From the NCBI GenBank assembly GCA_005776585.1, contig SXOX01000031.1, positions 1-60,460 on the forward strand: a stretch of 60,460 nucleotides of DNA. Reading direction: 5' to 3'. Shown here piece after piece: positions 17,754 to 26,111 of this stretch; position 1 is the first letter of the stretch; every line of letters begins with the position of its first letter. The position numbers and the translations under genes are program-made. The notes beneath the pieces were generated by a model, which saw only the letters and a list, made by a program, of their open reading frames with translations, was not told the DNA's origin and made no database searches. This DNA comes from Pseudomonadota bacterium (GTDB lineage: Bacteria; Myxococcota_A; UBA9042; GCA-2863065).

Positions 17754-20615
17754 CTACTCCTCCGAGTCGAGCCCCGCACTGCCGAGCTTCCACTCGAACT
17801 TCTTCGGTAGATCGAACAGGTCCTTGAGGACCTCCTTCGGGTTGGCGAAGGTCGACTCGACCACTTCGGAGACGCCCTGGTGGTCGTCCTCCTCCTTGTC
17901 GCCAAACTGCTGCCGCGCGCGCTGCTCGATCTCCTTCTTGAGCTCGTCGGCCTTCTTCGACAGCTCCGGCTTCTTCTTCTTGGTCTCCTTCGTAATATAA
18001 AAAGGCCGCTTCTCGAGCTCCTTGTCGAGGGTGCCGAGCCACTTGCCGAACTGAGCCTCGGCCTGCGGCGGATCGTTCTTGTTGGCCGCCAGGATCTTCT
18101 GCCCCTTGCTGGCGAGATCCGTCTTGCGGTCCAGCTCCTCGCGTCGCCGGCGCAGGTCGGCCAATGACAAGGTGGTCCGAAAGACGCGATTGCGCTTCAT
18201 CGCGTCGTAGGTGACCCACATCAGCCAATGGATCGGGTGGAAGTGATAGACGCGCCCGTCCCACTTGTCCTTGTCGCCCAGGAGCCCGATGGCCTTGGCG
18301 ACCTCCTCGGTGAGCCACACGTACGGCAGGAACTTGCGGATCTCGCGCGAGAACAGCTGGCGCGTCTTGATCATCGCCTTGAAGTCGGTGTCGTTGCCGA
18401 GCTCCGCCCACGTCTTCTGCTTCTCGCCGTCGCGCAGCAGGCTCGCGATCCAGTCCACCTGATCGGACCACTCGGACACGTGGTAGGTGATGGACCGCCG
18501 CAGCTGCTCGCGATACCGCTCGTCCTGGTCCGTCTCGTCGCCGGTGCCGCGCGCGTAGAAGTCGCGAATGTCGTCGGCGGCGATGCGCTCCTCGCTCCAG
18601 AGCTGGAGCCCCCGATAGGCGCGCGTCGTGTTCGGGTCCTTGATCATCCCCAGGATGTCCGCATTGGTGACCGTGAGGTTGGCTGAACGCGCCCGCTGGG
18701 GCGTCCGAAAGTGCTCGGCGTGATTGTCGAGATCGATGGCGTCGACGGTATCCGAGTTTCCGAACACCTCGATATGTGCGCCCTTCTCGAACTTGGGCTC
18801 ACCCTCATCGGTGGGTACCGCGATCTCGCCACAGTAGCCGAGGATCTCTCCGGCCGACACCTTCACCTTCAGGCCGTCCTCTTTGTACAGGATCGCGACC
18901 TGGTTCGGGTCGATGAGCGCGGTGACGCCATCGCCCATCTTCAGGAAGCGCGCGAGCTTCTTCTTGTACTTGTCGTCGAGCTCGGCGGGCGTGAAGATGA
19001 CCAGCTCCGTGAGCTCATCATCGACGGCGGCGCCGGACTCGAACGCCTTGCGCAGCTTCTCGTCGCGCTCCTTGAGGCGCTCCTCGAAGCTCTTGAGCTT
19101 CTTGGCCAAGGCGCCCTTGTCGTTCTTGTCCTCCTGGGCCTGGGACAGCTCGTGCAAGCGCGTAATCCACGCCGGCCCCTTGCCCTTGGACGCGGCGAGC
19201 TTCTTGGCGCCCTCCGCCGTGACGTCCATCGGCATCAGGTGCATGTAGAGCACCCAGAAGCGCAGCTCCAGCGTGGCGGGGTTGCCCTCCTTGTCGACGG
19301 AGCCGTCACGCTTCGGGATCTGCAGATCGTGTCGCAAGAGGACGAAGTTGTTGTGCCCGAGCGAGCGCCGCTCCGGCTCGAAGTGCGCCGCGACGACATA
19401 GCCGTCGAACATCGCCTGCACCGGGTACTCGCGCTTGTTGGTCTCGTCCAGCGTGGCCTTGGCCGGGAAGAAGTGCACGCCGCCATGCCATGTCTGGTTG
19501 GGCCCGAGCGGGAACGTGCCCCCGAGCCGCATGGTCTCCGTGTGTCGCTTCATCGCCTGCGCCGCGGCGTGGACCTTCTTGATGTCGCGCTCGGACTGGA
19601 TGACATGGCTCTTGTCCCACGAGATCGGGAACGAATTGTGCTCGTGGGTGAGGCCGGCCAACACGCGCTCCCAATCGAAGCCGGGACCGGGATCCCAGCG
19701 CTCGAACGAGACGTGCCAGTGCGCGATGATCCCCTTGAGCTTCTTGGCGTCGTCGCCCTCCAGGTGGAGGTCGAGCACCTTGCCGTCTGGCTTCATCGGG
19801 TACATCTTGGGCAGGTCGAGTAGCTTCACGAACAGCTTCAGCAGCGCGATCGTGGCCTCATACTGCTTGGGCGTATACCCGGGAGACGTGAGCGTCTGCC
19901 CGTTGAGCACCATGGTCCGCGACTTCTCGCGCTCATAGTCCTCGAGCAGCTTGGGGATGTCCTTCTGAGACTTGCCCTGCGCGCGAAACATCTCCGTGAG
20001 CTTGGCGCGATAGACGGCCGTATAGTCGTCATAGGTGCGCTTCATGTCGCGGTTCTGCTCGGCGCCGAGGTTGTTCTCGTTGTAGATGAGCAAGTTCAGG
20101 TCGATGCCGATGGACTGACGGTTGAAGTCCTTGCCCGCGTGCGCCGTGTAGTCCGCGAGATCGGCGTACTGATATATGATGCCGTTCCAGTTGATGCAGA
20201 AGTGTGACGAGAGATCGCGCCCCTTGAGCGCCGCGAGTGTGCTCAGCGCGTGCACCGTGATGTCGGTGTGCAGCACGACCGTGTTGACGAGCTCCTTCAG
20301 GCCCTCGATGGTCGTAATCGCGACGCCCTTGTTGGACTTGCGGCTCACGAAGTCCTGGCCGTCGGTGCGCTTGAGCGCCACATACACTGGCGGCTGAGCC
20401 TCGCCGGTGGGGCCCTTGTCGGGAGTCTTTACGTCATAGAAATAGCCGCAGGGCCGCCCGGTTTTTTTGTCCACATCGAGGAAGTTGCGCACAATCGGTG
20501 CCGAGCCGGCCGGAAGCTCGAGCTTCTCGCGCTTGCCCAGCACGATGATGTCGTTCGAGAGGCCCTCCTCCCACGCCTTCTCCCAGATCTGGTCCGCCTT
20601 CTCTTCAAACGGCAT
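17754..20615 (-). CDS. N-acetylmuramoyl-L-alanine amidase with M23-like C-terminal region
   Basis: A 953-residue cytoplasmic-looking protein with no signal peptide. Residues about 110-320 form an amidase_2-type domain: TVVLHTD (H116), DYTAHAGKD (H159) and RWDPGPGFDW (D308) are the likely zinc ligands, so it should cleave the MurNAc-L-Ala amide. Residues about 375-650 look like an M23/LytM fold (WHGGVHF, LYMHL, ILGYCGEI, GAHIEVF) but with H in place of the usual Asp and HIE in place of HxH, so it may be inactive. The C-terminal 300 residues are helical and Lys/Glu-rich. It starts 2 bp after the upstream gene's stop (operon 22975 to 17754). Confidence 0.72.
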   Translation of the reverse strand: MPFEEKADQIWEKAWEEGLSNDIIVLGKREKLELPAGSAPIVRNFLDVDKKTGRPCGYFYDVKTPDKGPTGEAQPPVYVALKRTDGQDFVSRKSNKGVAITTIEGLKELVNTVVLHTDITVHALSTLAALKGRDLSSHFCINWNGIIYQYADLADYTAHAGKDFNRQSIGIDLNLLIYNENNLGAEQNRDMKRTYDDYTAVYRAKLTEMFRAQGKSQKDIPKLLEDYEREKSRTMVLNGQTLTSPGYTPKQYEATIALLKLFVKLLDLPKMYPMKPDGKVLDLHLEGDDAKKLKGIIAHWHVSFERWDPGPGFDWERVLAGLTHEHNSFPISWDKSHVIQSERDIKKVHAAAQAMKRHTETMRLGGTFPLGPNQTWHGGVHFFPAKATLDETNKREYPVQAMFDGYVVAAHFEPERRSLGHNNFVLLRHDLQIPKRDGSVDKEGNPATLELRFWVLYMHLMPMDVTAEGAKKLAASKGKGPAWITRLHELSQAQEDKNDKGALAKKLKSFEERLKERDEKLRKAFESGAAVDDELTELVIFTPAELDDKYKKKLARFLKMGDGVTALIDPNQVAILYKEDGLKVKVSAGEILGYCGEIAVPTDEGEPKFEKGAHIEVFGNSDTVDAIDLDNHAEHFRTPQRARSANLTVTNADILGMIKDPNTTRAYRGLQLWSEERIAADDIRDFYARGTGDETDQDERYREQLRRSITYHVSEWSDQVDWIASLLRDGEKQKTWAELGNDTDFKAMIKTRQLFSREIRKFLPYVWLTEEVAKAIGLLGDKDKWDGRVYHFHPIHWLMWVTYDAMKRNRVFRTTLSLADLRRRREELDRKTDLASKGQKILAANKNDPPQAEAQFGKWLGTLDKELEKRPFYITKETKKKKPELSKKADELKKEIEQRARQQFGDKEEDDHQGVSEVVESTFANPKEVLKDLFDLPKKFEWKLGSAGLDSEE

Positions 20616-20617
20616 GG

Positions 20618-22540
20618 CTACTTCCCTTTGACCCCTTTCGCGGCGCCGCCGGCCGACTTCTTGGCCGCATCGCTCGCCGCCTTCCCAGCGCCCTTGGCCA
20701 CGTCGCCGCCCTTCTTGGCCACGTCGCCCGCCTTCTTCGCGGCGTCACCGGCCTTCTTGAACAGTCCGCCGAAGAGCTTCTTGAAGGCGGCGATGAACAG
20801 CTTGAGGATGAGCCACAAGATCAGCAGCACCAAGATGATGGCCGCAACGACGATGACCCAGTAGAGGATCGTGCCGACCTTCTCTTTGAGCCACGCGTTC
20901 TTCTGCTTGAGCCACCACTGCCAGCCCGACGGGATCTCGGGAGCGTCGAACTCGTAGAGGACCGTCGACAGCTCGACGGTGCCCTTCTGGCCAGAGGTCT
21001 CGCCATGCTCGAACACCGCGGAGAGCACGATGCGGTAATGCTCCAGGCTCTTGAGGTTCGCATCGATGGTGAGCACGCGCTCGCGCAGCACCTCGTCGAC
21101 CGTCGCGTTCGCCGTCTCAGTCAGCAGGTTGACGTTGGTCACCTCCCGATAGGTGCCGCCCGTCTTCTCGGCCAGCAGCCCGAGCCGCTCACGCTCGTGG
21201 CGCTGGCTGACCATGCCGCCATCGGGCCGCTCCAGCGCGTAGCCAACCGCCATCACGCGCACATCCGCCGACCGAGCCAGCGCGAGCCAGTTCTGCGCTC
21301 GGAGCTTGAAGCGCTCCTGCACTCCCGTGGCGCGCTTGTCGAGCTTGGACTGGACGCACCCCTGGATGGCCTTCTTGGCCTCCTCGCCCTTCTTGCCGTC
21401 GCCGGCGGTGGCGCAGTGCAGCTTGCTGGTCGTGAAGAACTGACGGCAGGTCGTCTCGTCGTCGACATAGCCGTCGCGCCCGTCGCCGAGATACAGCAGG
21501 ACCTTGCGGTTGCCGGGCTTGCCGTAGTGGACCAGGAGCCTCAGCGCCTCCTCGAAGGCGCCGGTGTCGGCCGTGCGATCGGCGACCTCGTCCATGTCGA
21601 AGAGCTGGATGTCGGTCGTCGACTGCACAGCGCGCGTGCAGGAGAACTCCTTAGGCACTGGGATGCCAAACAGACGGGCGTGCTTGCCGCGAAAGCGCAC
21701 GCTCTCGACTGCGGCGCCAATCGCCTTGGCCGCGTCCCCGGAGTGCAGCCCGCACGGCGGCGGCGGCGCGGCGGTCTCGCCCTCCTTCAGCTCGCGGCTC
21801 TGGTCCATCCGCCACTTGAGGAGGTCGATGTCGCACTGCTTGCGGTCCTCGTCGAAGCGCGACAGGTCATTCTCCAGACCCGGAAAGCTGCGATAGGTGT
21901 AGAGCGCAGGCCCATACCAGATCACGTTCAGGTTCTGCTTTGCCAGCTTCTTCAGCACGGCACCCACGGCCGTGCGATGCGCCGACTCGAGGTTCTCGAC
22001 CGTACGAAAGCCGCCGTGACCGGCCGCGACGACGACGACGTCCACGCCGATCTTGGCCTTGTCGAGGGGCTGGAGGGTCGCCGACCGGGGCTTCTCCTCC
22101 TCTTCGAGGGTGTCCTTCCCGGCGACGAAGCTGCCGGCGTCGAGCACCGTCAGCAGGCGCTTGGGCGTCTTCTCCTCGCCGCTGGCGACCTTGACCTCGA
22201 GGTGCCGCACCTCCTTCTCCCAGTCATCGGCGGCCGTGAGCACCGTGGACTTGCCGCCGTAGAGGACCGAGATGAAGAGGCGCAGCTTGGGCGCGATGCT
22301 CGTGTCGATGGCGTTGATCTTGACCTGCCCGAGGGACAGCGCGTCCCACCAGCGAAAGAAGCCAGGGAAGGTGTCGCGCTGCTGTTTGTCGAAGAGCTCC
22401 TCTTGCTCCTCGAGCTCCTCGGCCGTGGGCTTCTTGCCCTTCTTGCCCTTGGCTGGTGGTGCGGCGAGCGCGGCGCTTGCGAGGCCGAGCAGGACCAGGG
22501 TCACGAGCCACCGAAGCCACGAGCGCGGGAGCGGGCGCAC
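20618..22540 (-). CDS. membrane-anchored exported protein with Lys/Ala-rich tail
   Basis: A 640-residue protein. It has a signal peptide (WLVTLVLLGLASAALAAPP), a Lys-rich segment, and a large periplasmic domain with vWA-like or caspase-like strands (VDVVVVAAGHGGF, KVLLYLGDGRDG, ADVRVMAVGYAL). No DxSxS metal site is visible, so a vWA call is only tentative. One membrane segment lies at about 565-590 (VIVVAAIILVLLILWLILKL). The tail has repeated KKAGDVAK / AAKK units, like histone-H1 tails. GTG start at 22540, 3 bp after the previous stop. Cysteines in the periplasmic domain (about ten) suggest disulfides. Confidence 0.65.
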   Translation of the reverse strand: MRPLPRSWLRWLVTLVLLGLASAALAAPPAKGKKGKKPTAEELEEQEELFDKQQRDTFPGFFRWWDALSLGQVKINAIDTSIAPKLRLFISVLYGGKSTVLTAADDWEKEVRHLEVKVASGEEKTPKRLLTVLDAGSFVAGKDTLEEEEKPRSATLQPLDKAKIGVDVVVVAAGHGGFRTVENLESAHRTAVGAVLKKLAKQNLNVIWYGPALYTYRSFPGLENDLSRFDEDRKQCDIDLLKWRMDQSRELKEGETAAPPPPCGLHSGDAAKAIGAAVESVRFRGKHARLFGIPVPKEFSCTRAVQSTTDIQLFDMDEVADRTADTGAFEEALRLLVHYGKPGNRKVLLYLGDGRDGYVDDETTCRQFFTTSKLHCATAGDGKKGEEAKKAIQGCVQSKLDKRATGVQERFKLRAQNWLALARSADVRVMAVGYALERPDGGMVSQRHERERLGLLAEKTGGTYREVTNVNLLTETANATVDEVLRERVLTIDANLKSLEHYRIVLSAVFEHGETSGQKGTVELSTVLYEFDAPEIPSGWQWWLKQKNAWLKEKVGTILYWVIVVAAIILVLLILWLILKLFIAAFKKLFGGLFKKAGDAAKKAGDVAKKGGDVAKGAGKAASDAAKKSAGGAAKGVKGK

Positions 22541-22543
22541 CGG

Positions 22544-22975
22544 CTAGGCCCCGAAGAAGAAGGGCAGGAGCGTGTACTCGAGGCTCGGCGAGAGCAGGGA
22601 CACGTCCCCCGAGCTGAGCCGCGCGACGTAGCGCCAGGTCCCGGGCACGAGCTCGCTGTGGGCGTAGTCGAGGCGTACGTCCCAGTGCTGCACGTCGTCG
22701 AGCTGGACCGTCGTGCTCACGACGACGAGGGGCGCGTCCAGGCGCGGTCCCGCGACCTCCAACGTCAGCGTCGCCAGCTCGCCGCGCGCCAACGCGCCGC
22801 GTCGGACGGTCAGCGTCTTCCGAGCCAGCGGATGCACGGGCGCGCCGCACCAGGCGAAGGTCGCCGGCGCCAGCGCGTCTCCGACGGCGACGAGCGCCGT
22901 GCCGACGGCCACGCCACCGAGGAAGCCGCGTCGTGAGAGGGGGCTCCGGCTGCTGTGCGTGTCGCGTTTCGCCAC
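22544..22975 (-). CDS. Tat-exported small protein of unknown function
   Basis: A 143-residue protein with a twin-arginine signal (LSRRGFLGGVAVGTALVAV). The mature domain is beta-rich (KTLTVRRGALARGELATLTL, TVQLDDVQHWDVRLDYAH) and resembles a small immunoglobulin- or SoxZ-like sandwich, but no family can be assigned. It is the first gene of the three-gene minus operon with the membrane protein and the amidase. The 148-bp gap to the divergent gene at 23124 must hold both promoters. Confidence 0.7.
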   Translation of the reverse strand: MAKRDTHSSRSPLSRRGFLGGVAVGTALVAVGDALAPATFAWCGAPVHPLARKTLTVRRGALARGELATLTLEVAGPRLDAPLVVVSTTVQLDDVQHWDVRLDYAHSELVPGTWRYVARLSSGDVSLLSPSLEYTLLPFFFGA

Positions 22976-23123
22976 GCCGCGAGGATACGCGAGGGGCCTG
23001 CTCGGTCAAGGTAGGGTCAAGGCGCGGGCAGGTTCAAACCGAATCCGCTGGTGATACGTTGAAGCCTCCGCCGGGACACGACCCACGCATCCCGGCTCTG
23101 CGCCCACGGTCTCAGGAGTCGCC

Positions 23124-26111
23124 ATGCTTCGCACCTCGCTCGTCACGCTGCTGCTCACCCTGTCCGCGCTCGCGAGCGCCGACGTCCCCGATCAGGTCCG
23201 GCTCTCGCTCGAGCGCTACGAGTCACTGCTACGGGCCTCGCGGGCCGGCGGCGCCGAGGTCGGCCTGGGACGAGCCGAGGTGCGCGTGCAGCTCGGGGGC
23301 AGCTCCGGTGAGCCTACGACGGTCGACGTCGAGCTCGACGTGCGCCGGCTCGGCAAGGACGCGGTCGCCGAGCTGCCGCTGCTCCCAAGCGACGTGGCGA
23401 TCGAGTCCGCCACGCTCGACGGCAACACCGTCGCGCTCGTCACCCGCGGCGGCGTGCTCATGCTGCGGCTGCCGGACGGCACCGAGTCGGGTCGCCTACG
23501 CCTGCGGTATTTGCTGGCTGCGGGGCCGGGAGACCGTCCGCCGTCGTCGATCATCCCGCTGCCGCGCATCCCGGGAGCCAAGCTCACGCTCTCGCCTGCG
23601 AGCGACGTCGGCGAGGTCTGGCCCATGGGCACCCTCAAGCGCGAAGGCGACACGCTCACCGGCCAGATCCCGGCCACGTCGGCCGTCTACGTGCGCTCCG
23701 CCGCCGATCGCGCCGATCACCGCGTCCGCCGCGTCGGCTACAGCATCGAGGTCAACGCCAAGGGCGACGGCGCGACCATCGAGGTCGAGGCTGAGGCGGT
23801 ATTGACCGCGCCCGCCGCGTTCGTGCGGGTCGGGCCCGAGGCCTTTGCGCTCATCGAGGTCAAAGAGGGCAACGCGGCGCTCGTGACCCGTGTGCGCGAC
23901 GGCTGGCACGAGGCCGAGCTCAAGGGAGCAGGGCGCCACGTCGTCACCGCCGTGCTGCGCGCGGCCGTCGATCGCTCGCAGGGCCAGCCGTCGCTGCCGC
24001 TGGCGCTCGATCGCGTGCCGATCACGAAGGTCACCGCCGCCATCCCCGGCAAGCGCACCATCACCTTCGAGCCGCCGGTGCCGCTCGAGCACACGACCAA
24101 GGGCGACGCGGCCACGGCCGTCACGACCGCCTCGGCGCACCTCCCGCCCGCGAACCAGGTGACCGTGCGCTGGACGGAGACCCAGGAGGCCCCCGAGCTC
24201 GAGGTGCGGACCAGCACCGACACCTACCAGCTGGTGACCCTGGACGAGGGCGTCGTGCGCTCCAAAGTGCGCGTCGAGACGCAGATCCTACGCGGCAAGC
24301 TCAAGGAGCTCACGCTGGAGATCCCCGAGGACGCGGTCGTCTACAAGGTCGCCGGGGACGGCATCGAGGACTGGCGCACGTTTGCCAAGTCGGGCGAGGA
24401 GCCGCGCCGCCTCCGGATCGTGCTCGGCAAGGAGCGCGAGGGCGAGTTCCGCCTGGACGTGGAGCTCGAAAGCGTCGTCTCGCGCACCGAGGGCGCGGAC
24501 CTGCCCGTGCCGCTCGTGCGGCCCCTGCGTGCGTTCCGTGAGACCGGGGTCATCGCGCTCTTCGACGGCGACAAGGTTGGCTTCTCGACCATTGAAGCCA
24601 CGGACTACGCCAAGGTCGGCCAGGACGCGCTGCCCGGCGAGCTGCGCCAGCTCACGAAGACGCCGCTCAGCCAGGCCTTTAAGCACATCGGCGCGCCGAA
24701 GCCGCTGCTGGCCAAGGTCGCGACCGCCAAGACGCGCGAGGTGCGGTTCGATGCGCGCACGATGACGCTGTACCAGGTCAAGGAGGGCGCGCTCGTCGCC
24801 AACGCGAGCGTTCAGGTCGAGGTCAAGAGCGGCCGGCGCGATCGCCTGGTGCTCACGTTCCCGAAGGGCGTCGCGGTGCTCGAGCTCACGGCGCCGTCGA
24901 TGGCCAAGAAGGAGGAGATCAAGCTCAAGGATGGCAACGACACCCGAACCGGGCTCGAGGTGACCTTCGCGCAGGCGCTCGAGGGCACCATCCAGATTGA
25001 CTTGGAACTGGAGATGCTGCTGCCGAAGACGCTCGGCTCGGTGACCTTGCCCGACGTGCTCGTCGAGGGCGCCGAGGTGCAAGAGGGCAGCTTCGGCATC
25101 ACGGCCGAGACCGGCATCGAGGTGCGGCCGGGTCACGCGACCGATCTTCGACGCATCGACGCCAAGGAGCTTCCCAACGCCGTCAAGCTCCGCAGCCCGC
25201 GCGAGATCCTGCTCGGCTACCAGTATGCGCACGTGCCGTGGGCGCTCGCGCTCGACGTCAAGAGCCACGAGACCGTCGAGACGGTCAAGGCGGTGGTCAC
25301 GCAGGCGTGGCTCGAGACGCTGCTCTTCGAAGACGGCCACATGGTCTTTCGCGCGGTGATGAGCGTGAAGAACGAGGACCGCCAGTTCCTGCGCCTCGGC
25401 ATGCCCGAGGGCGCCAAGGTGTGGTCGGTCTCGGCGAACGGTGCTGCGATCAAGGCCGTGGCCGATGAGAAGGGCGCAGTGGCCGTGCCGCTCGCCAAGG
25501 GCGCCACGGTGTTGGTCGAGGTCGTCTACGAGGTCGCCGGCGAGCCGGTCGGCCTGTTCGCCAACCGCGCGCTCATGGCGCCCCGGCCGGATGCGCTCGT
25601 CACCGACTGGCAGTGGCTCGTGCGGGTGCCCAAGGGCTTCCACGTCCATGGCCTCGACACGAAGCTCGCGGCCCAGGAGCGTCACCTTTACCGTGCCCCG
25701 CCAACGCCGGCGCCCGAGTCGCCGTTCGGAGCGCTTCTGGCGCGCGCCGACGAGACGACGGACCTTCTGTTCACGCTCGCCGTCGGCGCTCCGGAGGATG
25801 CCGCCATCGAGGTCGGCCTCAAGCTCCTGAAGCGGCCGTCGGAGGGCACCGGCGCGTGGCTCTGGTGGGCCGGCGTGCTGCTGCTGGTGTTCGTGGTCTT
25901 CCGCCGCGCCGCGCGCCACACGCTCGGCGTCTCCGGCGGGATCATGCTGTTCCTCGGCCTCGGCTCGGTCGTGGCGAAGCTGCTGGTGCTCGGGTCGGAC
26001 GACTCGGACACGACGTGGCTCGTGATCCTGCTGGTGGTCTCGGCCACGGTCGGGTTCTTCGTCGGTCGGCGCAAGGCCGCGCCCGAGGGTGACGCGAAGG
26101 AGGCCCCATGA
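23124..26111 (+). CDS. large exported, membrane-anchored beta-rich protein
   Basis: A 995-residue protein. A signal peptide (LVTLLLTLSALASADV) precedes about 900 residues of beta-rich sequence without catalytic motifs. The C-terminus has three membrane helices (GAWLWWAGVLLLVFVVFRR, SGGIMLFLGLGSVVAKLLVLG, TWLVILLVVSATVGFFVG). CAGGAG 6 bases upstream of the ATG is a good ribosome binding site. Its stop overlaps the ATG of the vWA lipoprotein gene (ATGA at 26108-26111), so the two are co-expressed and may form a surface complex. A function cannot be named. Confidence 0.75.
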   Translation: MLRTSLVTLLLTLSALASADVPDQVRLSLERYESLLRASRAGGAEVGLGRAEVRVQLGGSSGEPTTVDVELDVRRLGKDAVAELPLLPSDVAIESATLDGNTVALVTRGGVLMLRLPDGTESGRLRLRYLLAAGPGDRPPSSIIPLPRIPGAKLTLSPASDVGEVWPMGTLKREGDTLTGQIPATSAVYVRSAADRADHRVRRVGYSIEVNAKGDGATIEVEAEAVLTAPAAFVRVGPEAFALIEVKEGNAALVTRVRDGWHEAELKGAGRHVVTAVLRAAVDRSQGQPSLPLALDRVPITKVTAAIPGKRTITFEPPVPLEHTTKGDAATAVTTASAHLPPANQVTVRWTETQEAPELEVRTSTDTYQLVTLDEGVVRSKVRVETQILRGKLKELTLEIPEDAVVYKVAGDGIEDWRTFAKSGEEPRRLRIVLGKEREGEFRLDVELESVVSRTEGADLPVPLVRPLRAFRETGVIALFDGDKVGFSTIEATDYAKVGQDALPGELRQLTKTPLSQAFKHIGAPKPLLAKVATAKTREVRFDARTMTLYQVKEGALVANASVQVEVKSGRRDRLVLTFPKGVAVLELTAPSMAKKEEIKLKDGNDTRTGLEVTFAQALEGTIQIDLELEMLLPKTLGSVTLPDVLVEGAEVQEGSFGITAETGIEVRPGHATDLRRIDAKELPNAVKLRSPREILLGYQYAHVPWALALDVKSHETVETVKAVVTQAWLETLLFEDGHMVFRAVMSVKNEDRQFLRLGMPEGAKVWSVSANGAAIKAVADEKGAVAVPLAKGATVLVEVVYEVAGEPVGLFANRALMAPRPDALVTDWQWLVRVPKGFHVHGLDTKLAAQERHLYRAPPTPAPESPFGALLARADETTDLLFTLAVGAPEDAAIEVGLKLLKRPSEGTGAWLWWAGVLLLVFVVFRRAARHTLGVSGGIMLFLGLGSVVAKLLVLGSDDSDTTWLVILLVVSATVGFFVGRRKAAPEGDAKEAP

